Shown here: positions 57,529 to 64,000 of the stretch, in pieces
Layout of the letters: each line of letters starts with the position of its first letter
Numbering within the stretch: position 1 is the first letter of the stretch
Source: Parvibaculum sp.
Lineage (GTDB): Bacteria > Pseudomonadota > Alphaproteobacteria > Parvibaculales > Parvibaculaceae
DNA length: 64,000 bases
Assembly: GCF_019635935.1 (NCBI RefSeq)
Contig: NZ_JAHBYN010000001.1
Location: 3,191,532 to 3,255,531 of the forward strand
Direction: 5' to 3'
Position numbers and translations under genes: made by a program
Notes under the pieces: generated by a model
Database searches by the model: none
Seen by the model: the letters and a program-made list of their open reading frames with translations, nothing else
What the model was told of the DNA's origin: nothing

Positions 57529-58673
57529 TGAAAACTTTCGCCGACATGATCAAGATGACGACGACGACGGAGGGGACCGGCGCGATCACGCTCGGCTCGA
57601 CCGTTCCGGGATTTCGCAATGGCGACATCCTCGACGGCAAGACCGGGACATGGATGGTGGAGGTCAATCCGGCCGCGCCGACCGATTGGGAGATTTTCGA
57701 GGGCGAGCTGACGGCCGGCGATCCGTCGACGATCTCGCGCGGAAAACTCATTTCATCCTCGACCGGCAGCCGGGTCAGCTTCGCGCCGGGCGACAAGATC
57801 GTGAAGTTGATCGCGTCGCAGGACATCTACAACACCGTGGCGGAAACCGCCGACAGCAACCGTGCGACCGGCGGGTCGGCGGGCGCCTATACGTTTCAGT
57901 CGAACCGCGCCGGCACGCCCTATGAAGGGCTGACCTTCGAGGCGACGGTCAATCACGCCTCGCCGGAGGGCGGCTCGACGCTGGAATGGAACGGCGGCTC
58001 GGCCGACGACCTTCTTGACGAAGCCGGCGACGCACTGGGCGAGAACGATCTCGTCGTCGGTCCGCGCTACAGATGGCGGTTCGACGGTGAGGCATGGCGG
58101 GTCGGGCTTGTTTACACGTCCGCCGACAAGGCAGCACTGGCCGACAAGGCCGACACCTCGGCCGTGACCGCCGCCCTCAACGACAAGATGGACGACCCTG
58201 ATGCCAACGGGTTTGTTTCCCGCACCGGTGCAAACGGCGCGTCGGCGGCGCGGACGATCCAGGGTGTGTTCGGGCAGACACTGGCTTCGAACGGCGATGG
58301 CGTATCGGGCAACCCGGCAATCGGGCTTCTCGCATTTTCGCTGTCCATCGCCGACGACGCGGCCGTGGAGGTCGATCTCGGCGCGAATTTCGTCGGCGAC
58401 ATCGATTTGATCACCCGCGCCGCCGCGACGATCCGGCCGACGACCTATTACGCCCGGCTGCATTCGACCGGTAGCCGGAGCATCGACGTGAAAAGCGCGG
58501 TCGGCGGGCTCGGCACGGCACCGACGCTGTTGACTGACACCGAGCTCACCGGCACGACCGGCGCGGACGGTCTGTTCACGCTTTCCGCCCGGTCGCTGGG
58601 GCGGCTCGGTCTTCAAAACCGCACCGATGCGTTGCGCACGCTGGTGCTCATTTTCAGGGGAGCAAACATATGA
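57525..58673 (+). CDS. tail fibre-type protein
   Basis: 382 aa. The first 75 residues (TITLGSTVPGF-like: AITLGSTVPGFRNGDILDGKT, then WEIFEGELTAGDPSTISR) are the baseplate-attachment part found in short phage fibres; Ala/Gly/Asp-rich beta segments follow. Host receptor binding is the likely role. Shares ATGA with neighbours. Confidence 0.65.
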   Translation: MMKTFADMIKMTTTTEGTGAITLGSTVPGFRNGDILDGKTGTWMVEVNPAAPTDWEIFEGELTAGDPSTISRGKLISSSTGSRVSFAPGDKIVKLIASQDIYNTVAETADSNRATGGSAGAYTFQSNRAGTPYEGLTFEATVNHASPEGGSTLEWNGGSADDLLDEAGDALGENDLVVGPRYRWRFDGEAWRVGLVYTSADKAALADKADTSAVTAALNDKMDDPDANGFVSRTGANGASAARTIQGVFGQTLASNGDGVSGNPAIGLLAFSLSIADDAAVEVDLGANFVGDIDLITRAAATIRPTTYYARLHSTGSRSIDVKSAVGGLGTAPTLLTDTELTGTTGADGLFTLSARSLGRLGLQNRTDALRTLVLIFRGANI

Positions 58674-58840
58674 CGACACCTGTACGGACGGCACAGCCTT
58701 TTACCGATCCGCGCCTGAAAGGCAATGTGTGGACGGTTTTCGAGGGCGAAAAATTCCTCGGCAATTTCGCCCTTCGCGAAGGCGACGGCGCTGAAGAGGC
58801 AATCGCCATGTCGTATGAGGCCGAGACCGCCGGGGAATGA
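58670..58840 (+). CDS. small protein after the fibre gene
   Basis: 56 aa (MTTPVRTAQPFTDPRLKGNV...). ATGA overlap with the fibre gene. Proteins this small behind fibre genes are sometimes fibre chaperones; no direct evidence. A further 24-codon frame (58837-58911) overlaps its stop and may only be a bridge. Confidence 0.55.
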   Translation: MTTPVRTAQPFTDPRLKGNVWTVFEGEKFLGNFALREGDGAEEAIAMSYEAETAGE

Positions 58841-58894
58841 GCGAGGCGCGCCGCCCGAAGACTTCACCGATGACAGCCATTGGCCGGAGGTTCC

Positions 58895-59026
58895 ATGAAA
58901 TCGCAAATTGAAAGAGCGCGGGCGGCGTGGCGGCGTCACCCTTGCGTGCAGGACCATACGTGGCGCTGGGGGATACTGGCGCTGCTGCTGATCGGATTGA
59001 TGCTGATGAACGGGGGCGGCCGATGA
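58895..59026 (+). CDS. small membrane protein of the lysis cassette
   Basis: 43 aa with GGAGG 4 nt before the ATG. One C-terminal membrane helix (WGILALLLIGLMLMN) after a basic head. It may be a pinholin, antiholin or accessory. Shares ATGA with the holin candidate. Confidence 0.55.
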   Translation: MKSQIERARAAWRRHPCVQDHTWRWGILALLLIGLMLMNGGGR

Positions 59027-59355
59027 TCGTGCGGCATGGGGAACAGGCGGTTGTCACTGTGACGGCCGGGATCTGGGCGGTTCTGGATTCGGCGCTGTTC
59101 GCCGCGGGTCTCGGCCGGATGATCTGGCATGTGCGGCTTTGCCAGAAAGGCGAGCGGCGATTTTTCGGGCTCGAACTGCTGGCCGAGGTGCCGGGCGTGC
59201 TGGTGGGCTTCATCGCCGGCATGGCGATTGCGGCCTATCTGGGCCTCGACGGCCGCGCGGCGCAGGGGCTGGTGCTGATCGTCAGCTATCTGGGCCCGGA
59301 CGGCTTTCAGGCGCTGCTCGACAAATATCTCAGCGGGCGGAGGAAAGGCGAATGA
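59023..59355 (+). CDS. holin candidate
   Basis: 110 aa. Three hydrophobic stretches (VVTVTAGIWAVLDSALFAAGL, VPGVLVGFIAGMAIAAYL, GLVLIVSYLGPDGFQALL) and a basic tail (SGRRKGE), matching class I/LydA-like holins. Located directly before the putative lysin. Confidence 0.65.
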   Translation: MIVRHGEQAVVTVTAGIWAVLDSALFAAGLGRMIWHVRLCQKGERRFFGLELLAEVPGVLVGFIAGMAIAAYLGLDGRAAQGLVLIVSYLGPDGFQALLDKYLSGRRKGE

Positions 59356-59885
59356 GCGAGATCACTTTCGCGCTCGACCGGCTGGAACATGACGGGCTGG
59401 CGACGCGGGGCGAACTCTCCGTCGGCGGCCGGCTCTTGTGCCTGACGCTGGAGGATCGCTTCCGCGCCGCGCCGAAAGTGCCGGGCGAGACGCGCATCCC
59501 GGCCGGGCTCTACCGGCTGGAACTGAAACCCATCGGGACATCGCGCTTCGATGCGCAGGCGGCGCGGATCATGGCGAAGGCCGGCGGCGATCATCTTGGC
59601 ATGGTGCGGCTGATGGCGGTGCCGAATTTCTCCGAGATCCTCATTCACTGGGGGAATTATCACACGAATTCCGAGGGCTGCATCCTGACCGGGCGCGGCA
59701 AGATGACGGGGCCGGACGGGGCTCTGGCGGTGTCGGCGTCGCAGGACGCCTATGCGGCGGTCTATCCGGTGCTGGCGCGCGCCGCGCATGCGGCGGGGCC
59801 GGGGGCGTGGCTGCGGATTGCCGACAATGACGGGACGGGTGCGAAGAAGTCACCGCTGCCGCTGGCGCGGCCGGGAGGGAACTGA
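59352..59885 (+). CDS. DUF5675 protein, putative endolysin
   Basis: 177 aa. KVPGETRIPAGLYRLELKP and LIHWGNYHTNSEGCILTGRG define DUF5675. H99 and S107-x-G-C110 reproduce the L,D-transpeptidase (YkuD) active-site pattern HxG...SxGC. It has no signal peptide. It stands where the endolysin is expected between holin and spanins, and no lysozyme, amidase or transglycosylase gene is visible elsewhere in the prophage. Confidence 0.65.
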   Translation: MSEITFALDRLEHDGLATRGELSVGGRLLCLTLEDRFRAAPKVPGETRIPAGLYRLELKPIGTSRFDAQAARIMAKAGGDHLGMVRLMAVPNFSEILIHWGNYHTNSEGCILTGRGKMTGPDGALAVSASQDAYAAVYPVLARAAHAAGPGAWLRIADNDGTGAKKSPLPLARPGGN

Positions 59886-59886
59886 G

Positions 59887-60258
59887 ATGCCGAATGTCGC
59901 GACGATCATCATCGGGCTGGCGCTGTTCGGCGGCGGCTTCTGGGCCGCATGGGACTGGCGGGCGGCAAAATGCGACGCGCAAATCGCGGGACTGGTCGAG
60001 GCGTCGCAGAAAAGCAAGGACGCCGAAGCCGAGAAGGCGCATGGCGCCGCGACCGAACTCGAAAAGGAGAGCGCCGATGCCGAAATCGTCTATCGGGAGA
60101 TCACGGTCGAGGTCGACCGGATTGTTGAAAGGCCTGTCTATCGCGATCGCTGTTTCGACGATGACGGGTTGCGCGCCGCAAACCGCGCTCTTGCCGGACC
60201 GCGCGCTGCTGCCGCCGAACCTGACCGCCCCGTGCCCAGACCTGACGCCGCTCCCTGA
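59887..60258 (+). CDS. Rz: Rz-like inner-membrane spanin
   Basis: 123 aa. N-terminal signal-anchor (ATIIIGLALFGGGFWAAWDW) followed by a periplasmic coiled coil (LVEASQKSKDAEAEKAHGAA...EIVYREITVEVDRIVE), the Rz layout. With the nested lipoprotein it would fuse the inner and outer membranes at lysis. Confidence 0.8.
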   Translation: MPNVATIIIGLALFGGGFWAAWDWRAAKCDAQIAGLVEASQKSKDAEAEKAHGAATELEKESADAEIVYREITVEVDRIVERPVYRDRCFDDDGLRAANRALAGPRAAAAEPDRPVPRPDAAP

Positions 60259-60364
60259 CGCCACGGGCGCGGCCGTGCTGCGCAAGCTCGGCGAAGTGGC
60301 GGAAGCCTATTACGCCTGCCAGCGGCGACACGCGGCGCTGACCAAGGCGGTGACGCCCGACTGA
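60077..60364 (+). CDS. Rz1: Rz1-like outer-membrane spanin lipoprotein
   Basis: 95 aa, starting inside Rz in another frame with AAAAGGAG 7-8 nt before the ATG. A signal sequence (LLKGLSIAIAVSTMTGC) ends in a lipobox-like T-G-C, followed by a Pro-rich mature part (LLPDRALLPPNLTAPCPDLTP LP) typical of Rz1. Nested arrangement is classical. Confidence 0.75.
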   Translation: MPKSSIGRSRSRSTGLLKGLSIAIAVSTMTGCAPQTALLPDRALLPPNLTAPCPDLTPLPDATGAAVLRKLGEVAEAYYACQRRHAALTKAVTPD

Positions 60365-60434
60365 ATCGGCCCCCGTCCAGGCCGATGGCGCCGCCTCTAG
60401 CCGGCGCTTTCATGGACGTTTCCTCCCTGAACTT

Positions 60435-60475
60435 GCCCCGCCTCCAGAAATGGAGTGCGGGGCTTTTTTCTTTTC
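60435..60475 (+). terminator. rho-independent terminator of the late operon
   Basis: GCCCCGC pairs with GCGGGGC, with an inner CTCCA/TGGAG helix and GAAA loop, followed by TTTTTTCTTTTC. It ends transcription 70 nt behind Rz1. Confidence 0.9.
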
Positions 60476-60482
60476 AGCCGCG

Positions 60483-60491
60483 TGCTATAAT
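60483..60491 (+). promoter_or_regulatory. extended -10 promoter of an RNA gene
   Basis: TGC-TATAAT: perfect -10 with the TG extension, no clear -35. Start expected at about 60498, i.e. at the 5' end of the tRNA-Leu-like sequence. Confidence 0.6.
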
Positions 60492-60498
60492 GGCGATG

Positions 60499-60737
60499 CT
60501 GCATGTGGCGGAATTGATAGACGCTGAAAGCCAATAGGCGAAGTCGGGGACGCGGCACTGACGAGTCGCAATGTTCTATGTCCGGCGTATTCCGGGTTTG
60601 AGTCCCGGCCCGCAGCACAGCCCCGCAAGGCGATCGATTCGTTGCAGCGGGACGTGGCAACAGACCGAGACGGCGGGCTCCTACCCCCTCCGGATCATTT
60701 AAGGCCCCGCCCGGGAAACCGGAGCGGGGCTTTTTTA
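60499..60737 (+). ncRNA. free-standing RNA with tRNA-Leu-like ends
   Basis: Promoter at 60483-60491 and terminator at 60704-60737 define a transcript of about 240 nt without a good reading frame. Its 5' part (60506-60525) matches the tRNA-Leu D-arm region at 19 of 20 bases; a T-arm-like CCGGG-TTTGAGT-CCCGG follows at 60592-60608 and the outer strands pair imperfectly (CTGC/GCAG plus one pair, two mismatches). The middle is about 30 nt too long for tRNA-Leu, with no recognisable anticodon arm, and no CCA is encoded. It could be a tRNA-derived regulatory RNA or a decayed tRNA. Confidence 0.45.
60704..60737 (+). terminator. terminator of the RNA gene
   Basis: GCCCCGC/GCGGGGC stem with an inner CCGG-GAAA-CCGG helix, then TTTTTT. 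It also covers the stop of the convergent zinc-ribbon gene. The outer stem sequence is the same as in the late-operon terminator at 60435. Confidence 0.9.
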
Positions 60738-61016
60738 TTGCGCGGCCGGAAACGGCTCCGGCCCATGGCTGCCCATGTTCGACGGCGCTCGGATCGAGCT
60801 GTTGCGGCGGCCGCATCTGGCGCATCGGAAGCGCGTCAGCAGCCATTGGCGCGGCGCGTCCGGGCCCCAGCGGATGACGAGCGGCACCAGCGCAACGGCC
60901 GTGTGGCGGCCACAGCCGATCGTCTCGCAGTAAAGCCGGACCCAGCGCGGCTCGGCGCGGGCGAGCTGGCCGATGGTGTCGATCGGGGCGTCATTCGGGA
61001 AGTGGGGCCGGGGCAT
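60735..61016 (-). CDS. small zinc-ribbon protein next to attR
   Basis: 93 aa (start MPRPHFPND; an in-frame TTG at 61043 is possible). Two cysteine pairs, YCETIGCG and RCARCGRR, give a zinc-ribbon-like protein. It is separately transcribed, convergent with late genes and adjacent to attR, the usual place for cargo or moron genes expressed in the lysogen. Similar small proteins exist in many alphaproteobacteria. Function unknown. Confidence 0.65.
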   Translation of the reverse strand: MPRPHFPNDAPIDTIGQLARAEPRWVRLYCETIGCGRHTAVALVPLVIRWGPDAPRQWLLTRFRCARCGRRNSSIRAPSNMGSHGPEPFPAAQ

Positions 61017-61100
61017 CGGTTTCTGTGGCCTTTCCTGTGGCAACGATCACGCCGGCGGATCACGAGGAACAGATAAATAACTGATATATAAGGAATATAT

Positions 61101-61153
61101 ATGGTGGACGGTACTGGACTCGAACCAGTGACCCCTGCGATGTGAACACAGTG
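61101..61153. repeat. attR: attR: 53-bp direct repeat within tRNA-Val
   Basis: Identical to 618-670. Here the repeat is continuous with the 5' half of tRNA-Val, so the right end of the prophage keeps the tRNA functional. Confidence 0.95.
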
Positions 61154-61177
61154 CTCTACCAACTGAGCTAACCGTCC
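61102..61177 (-). tRNA. tRNA-Val(CAC), prophage integration target
   Basis: 76 nt with encoded CCA. Acceptor GGACGGT/ACCGTCC, D stem GCTC/GAGC, anticodon arm CTGTG-TTCACAT-CGCAG (anticodon CAC), T arm CTGG-region with TTCGAGT loop. Host gene; its 3' 52 nt lie within attR. Confidence 0.95.
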
Positions 61178-61213
61178 GGAAGAGCCCGTCTATAGGGCGG
61201 CAGCTTTGACCGG

Positions 61214-61906
61214 TCAAGCCCGGCCGAAATGTCCCGGCAACAGCGTCGCCAGCGCTGCCGGAAACGCGTCGAAATGGTCGATGACCAGGTCGGCGCCGAG
61301 TTCGGCCACCGGCACCCGCGTATAGCCGAAGCTGACGCAGATCGAGGGAATACGCGCATTTTTAGCGGCCTCGACGTCGGCGTCGGAGTCGCCCACCATC
61401 ACCGAATGGCCGGCATCGCCGTCGAGCCGGCGGATCGCCTCGAACAGATGTTCGGGATCGGGCTTCTTGACCGGCAGCGTGTCGCCGCCGATCACCACCG
61501 GGAAATAGCGGTCGATGCCGAGCATCTCCAGCAATTGCCGCGACAGCTGTTCGGGCTTGTTGGTGCAGACGCCAAGCAGCGCTTCCCGCTCGGCAAGCCA
61601 GTCGAGCTGGTCGCGCACCCCCGGCCAGAGCTTCGTGTGGTCGGCGATATGCTTGCTGTAATAGTCGATGAATTCGTTGAAGCTCCGGTCGAGTTGCGCC
61701 TGGTCGGCCGGCGCGCCCGTTTCGCGGAAGCCGCGCTCCAGCAGCAGCCGCGCCCCGCCGCCCACCAGATGCCGCACCCGCTCCTGCGGCACGCGCGCGC
61801 GCCCATGCATCTCCAGAATGACGTTCATCGTCTCGCAGAGATCGAGCGCGGTGTCGGCCAGCGTACCGTCGAGATCGAAAAGCAGGGTGGGGCGGGGCAT
61901 GTTCAT
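61214..61906 (-). CDS. gph: phosphoglycolate phosphatase-like HAD hydrolase
   Basis: 230 aa, host gene. HAD motifs: LLFDLDGTLADTA (nucleophile Asp), GVCTNKP (motif II Thr), VKKPDPEHLFEAI (motif III Lys) and VGDSDADVEAA (motif IV). Closest in style to Gph, which removes 2-phosphoglycolate formed during DNA repair or photorespiration. Start 61906 (MNMPRP) or 61900. Confidence 0.85.
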   Translation of the reverse strand: MNMPRPTLLFDLDGTLADTALDLCETMNVILEMHGRARVPQERVRHLVGGGARLLLERGFRETGAPADQAQLDRSFNEFIDYYSKHIADHTKLWPGVRDQLDWLAEREALLGVCTNKPEQLSRQLLEMLGIDRYFPVVIGGDTLPVKKPDPEHLFEAIRRLDGDAGHSVMVGDSDADVEAAKNARIPSICVSFGYTRVPVAELGADLVIDHFDAFPAALATLLPGHFGRA

Positions 61907-62032
61907 CCGGGCAAGTTGCGGCCCGGTCTGTCTCGCATGGGCCTTAGGCGCTGGCAAGTCTCCCGGTGCCACGGGTCGCGACAGGTCCATTTCGCCATCG
62001 GCAGGGGGCCGTTTTTGCGGCATGATGGCGCC

Positions 62033-62524
62033 ATGAATGTGCTGACCCGATACCGGATGCGGATGGCCCGGCCTGGCGCCGACGAGGAGACGATCGCGCG
62101 TCTGAAGGTCGCCTGCTGGCGCGAGGCCTATCCGGGCATCCTGCCGCAACCGGTCCTCGACGGGCTCGATGTCGTCCGTTCGACGGCCGAATGGCGCCGC
62201 GCGCTCGGCGAAGGTATCGCCTGGATCGCCGAACAATCGGGCGCACCCGTCGGTTTCGGTCATATGCGCGATGCCGAGGTAACGACGCTTTATGTGAGGC
62301 GGCAGGACCACGGGCACGGGCTCGGCCGTGAATTGCTGACGCATCTCTTCGATGAGATCGGATGTCTCGGCCACCGTGCGGCGCATCTCTGGGTGCTGGA
62401 GGAAAATCCGAAGGCGCGCCATTTCTACGAACGCATGGGCGGCCGCCTCGCTGCCCGCCGTCCCGTCGGCTTCGCCCGCTATCCGCGCATCACAGAAGTG
62501 CGCTACGACTTCGCGCTGGACTGA
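62033..62524 (+). CDS. GNAT-family N-acetyltransferase
   Basis: 163 aa, host gene. Substrate-side CWREAYPGILPQPVLD, strand 4 EVTTLYVRRQDHGHGLGRELL (acetyl-CoA Q/RxxGxG/A loop) and NPKARHFYERMGG are typical. Substrate unknown. It diverges from gph across a 126-bp gap in which I see no distinct element. Confidence 0.85.
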   Translation: MNVLTRYRMRMARPGADEETIARLKVACWREAYPGILPQPVLDGLDVVRSTAEWRRALGEGIAWIAEQSGAPVGFGHMRDAEVTTLYVRRQDHGHGLGRELLTHLFDEIGCLGHRAAHLWVLEENPKARHFYERMGGRLAARRPVGFARYPRITEVRYDFALD

Positions 62525-62527
62525 CGC

Positions 62528-63670
62528 TCAATCCGCTGCGCGCAATCCTTCGCGTTCCCATCGTCCGAGCCCGGCCAGCGTCGTCTCGTAGCAGGCGAGT
62601 GCGTTGGCGACGACGTTCTCCTGCCAGGATTGCCGGCGCGGCGCGTAATCGTCGCGGATTTCCTCGAAATAGCCCGGCGCTTCCGGTGCATCGAAGCCGC
62701 CCACGAAGCGCAGCCAGCGTTCGAGCATCGGCACGCGCATTGCCTTCGCCGCATTGCCTTTCGTTTGCGCCGAACGAAATTCGATGACGGCGCCGGCAAA
62801 TTCGGCCCTTGGCCCGAGTTGCGCCTCAAGCCCCCAGAACATGATACCGCGCCGCGTCGGCCGCTTCGACCCCCACATCGTGTCGACGGTCTTGGGGTCC
62901 AGCGCCTCGCGCCCCCACCACGAGGCAGCGCGCGAAAAACCTGAACCCCTGGGGTCCGAAAAACAAAGATGGATCAGCTCCCCGTCGCCCGCCGGCCCCG
63001 AATGCCAGTCAATGAAGCCGACGCGATGCGCGCGTGGCAGCGCCTCGCGCACAATGCGCCGCATCGTCAGGTTCGACCATTCAGGCGCCAGCCCGCCGAA
63101 ATGATAGCCGTCGGGATGCGTGTACTGCCCGCGGCTGATCGCGTCTTCGAGCGCCCATTGTCCGTGCCGTTCGATGAAGCGCGCGCCCGCCACCAGCATT
63201 TTCTGGATGGCCGCGTCGTCGATCCGCTCGGGGCAAAGCAACGGATGCAACTCGTCGTAAAATGGATTTTCGGGATGCGGCGCGTTGTGATCGAGAAAAT
63301 TGCGGTTGAGATCGACATTGTTCTCGGTGCCGCGCAACCCCCAGGCGAAGCCGAACGGATTGACGGCATGCACCATCAGCACCGCGACGCCGTGTGGCAG
63401 CCGCGCGGGCCCGCCATCGCCGATCCAGGCAAGCTGCGCCGCCGATCCGCCATAGCCCTCCGCGCCGTGTGTGCCGCAAGTATTGAGCAACACCGTTCCG
63501 GCATCCGCAGGTCCGAACCACGCGGTATCGGTGAAAAGCCGTGTATCGCCGGGTCCGCGCGCCGGCATGTTCTCATAAGTCGCAATGCGCCCGCCCGCCG
63601 CATCCGCCGCCGTCAGAAAGCGCGCGCGGGCTTCGGCGTAAGTCTCTGAAAAGAATGCGGTAGCCTTCAT
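62528..63670 (-). CDS. DUF2817 (M14-like) peptidase family protein
   Basis: 380 aa, host gene. LLNTCGTHGAEGYGGS (HxxE-type zinc site), VNPFGFAWGLRGTENNVDLNRNF and IDWHSGPAGDGEL match DUF2817, related to zinc carboxypeptidases. Start at 63670 (MKATAFFSE). Substrate unknown. Confidence 0.85.
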   Translation of the reverse strand: MKATAFFSETYAEARARFLTAADAAGGRIATYENMPARGPGDTRLFTDTAWFGPADAGTVLLNTCGTHGAEGYGGSAAQLAWIGDGGPARLPHGVAVLMVHAVNPFGFAWGLRGTENNVDLNRNFLDHNAPHPENPFYDELHPLLCPERIDDAAIQKMLVAGARFIERHGQWALEDAISRGQYTHPDGYHFGGLAPEWSNLTMRRIVREALPRAHRVGFIDWHSGPAGDGELIHLCFSDPRGSGFSRAASWWGREALDPKTVDTMWGSKRPTRRGIMFWGLEAQLGPRAEFAGAVIEFRSAQTKGNAAKAMRVPMLERWLRFVGGFDAPEAPGYFEEIRDDYAPRRQSWQENVVANALACYETTLAGLGRWEREGLRAAD

Positions 63671-63767
63671 GCGCTGGGGTCTTTTCCGGCCTCTTTCCGG
63701 CACCGGGCCGGAGTGCTAACAAGGGGGCAGGATACAGACCGCCGCCGGTTATTCCAAAGGACTTCTT

Positions 63768-64000
63768 ATGACGCTTGCCGATCGCCTCAAGGACAAAACC
63801 CTGCTGAAAAGCCGTTGTTATATCGACGGAAAATGGGTGGGCGACAAGGCGCCGCAGATCGCCGTGACCGACCCGGCGACGGGCGAGACGATCGTGACGG
63901 TGCCCTCGCTCGGCGAGGCCGAGACGCGCAGCGCCCTCGAAGCCGCGGCGCGCGCGCAAAAGGCGTGGGCCGCACGTCCGGCGAAAGAGCGCGCGGCCAT
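63768..64000 (+). CDS. gabD: succinate-semialdehyde dehydrogenase-like, 3' end outside window
   Basis: First 77 codons of a host aldehyde dehydrogenase, with AAAGG 8 nt before the ATG. CYIDGKWVGD, VTDPATGETIVTVPSLGEAET and AQKAWAARPAKERAA agree with GabD-type NAD(P)-dependent succinate-semialdehyde dehydrogenases. The catalytic Cys/Glu part is not in the window. Confidence 0.8.
   Translation, partial: MTLADRLKDKTLLKSRCYIDGKWVGDKAPQIAVTDPATGETIVTVPSLGEAETRSALEAAARAQKAWAARPAKERAA

Noticed and set aside
60558..60564. CTGACGA, matching the hammerhead ribozyme CUGANGA box, inside the tRNA-Leu-like RNA
   Set aside because: No GAAA in the required position and no stems I-III can be drawn in any of the three topologies, so I do not call a ribozyme.
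1..64000. CRISPR arrays, insertion sequences, toxin-antitoxin pairs
   Set aside because: No regularly spaced repeats, no transposase motifs and no recognisable toxin-antitoxin pair were seen.

Overview
The window is a high-GC alphaproteobacterial chromosome segment carrying one apparently complete siphovirus-type prophage of about 60.5 kb. Host sequence is visible at both ends: the 3' part of a short-chain dehydrogenase gene (1-540) on the left, and on the right tRNA-Val(CAC), a gph-like HAD phosphatase, a GNAT acetyltransferase, a DUF2817 peptidase-like gene and the start of a gabD-like aldehyde dehydrogenase. A perfect 53-bp direct repeat (618-670 and 61101-61153) is the 3' part of tRNA-Val, so the phage integrated into this tRNA and rebuilt it. 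A GcrA-family regulator inside the prophage, found essentially only in Alphaproteobacteria, supports the host class; I cannot name a genus.

Left arm, minus strand (19098 down to 771): one long, tightly overlapping early operon. It runs from a DUF932-like protein through a Pol I-type 5' nuclease fusion, a HIRAN protein, RecT, an acyl carrier protein, an HNH protein, a ParB-like protein, two different HerA-like ATPases, a methyltransferase-like protein without its catalytic motif and a DUF5131 protein, and ends with excisionase and integrase next to attL. The immunity region (19.1-20.9 kb) has an S24 repressor, a Cro-like gene and GGGAAT-N3-ATTCCC operators placed on two divergent lytic promoters.

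Right early arm, plus strand (20678-31450): small DNA-binding proteins, a RuvC-like resolvase, a Cys-rich GP88-like protein, GcrA, DnaB helicase, an HNH protein, a winged-helix replication protein, a C39-like cysteine peptidase and a NusG paralog. A parS-like ParB site lies inside a small gene just before the NusG paralog. After it comes a 517-bp gene-free stretch holding a palindrome, a strong promoter, a run of short hairpins, a tRNA-Gly(TCC) and more hairpins; I read this as a candidate antitermination or RNA-processing control region.

Modification cassette (31968-36738): a ParB-fold protein with methyltransferase remnants (DpdB-like), a DpdA-type transglycosylase, a QueD-like T-fold protein, FolE, QueD and QueE. 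Together these predict 7-deazaguanine in phage DNA. QueC is absent, so the expected base is 7-carboxy-7-deazaguanine or a derivative, unless host QueC supplies preQ0.

Late region (36767-60364): TerS, TerL, portal, minor head protein, scaffold, P22-like coat, connectors, a very small protein-kinase-like protein, tail tube, tail chaperones joined by a -1 frameshift, tape measure, tail-tip proteins and fibre, then a lysis cassette (small membrane protein, holin candidate, DUF5675 protein with a YkuD-like H/S-x-G-C motif, nested Rz/Rz1 spanins). Between lysis and attR lies a free-standing RNA gene with tRNA-Leu-like ends and a small zinc-ribbon gene.
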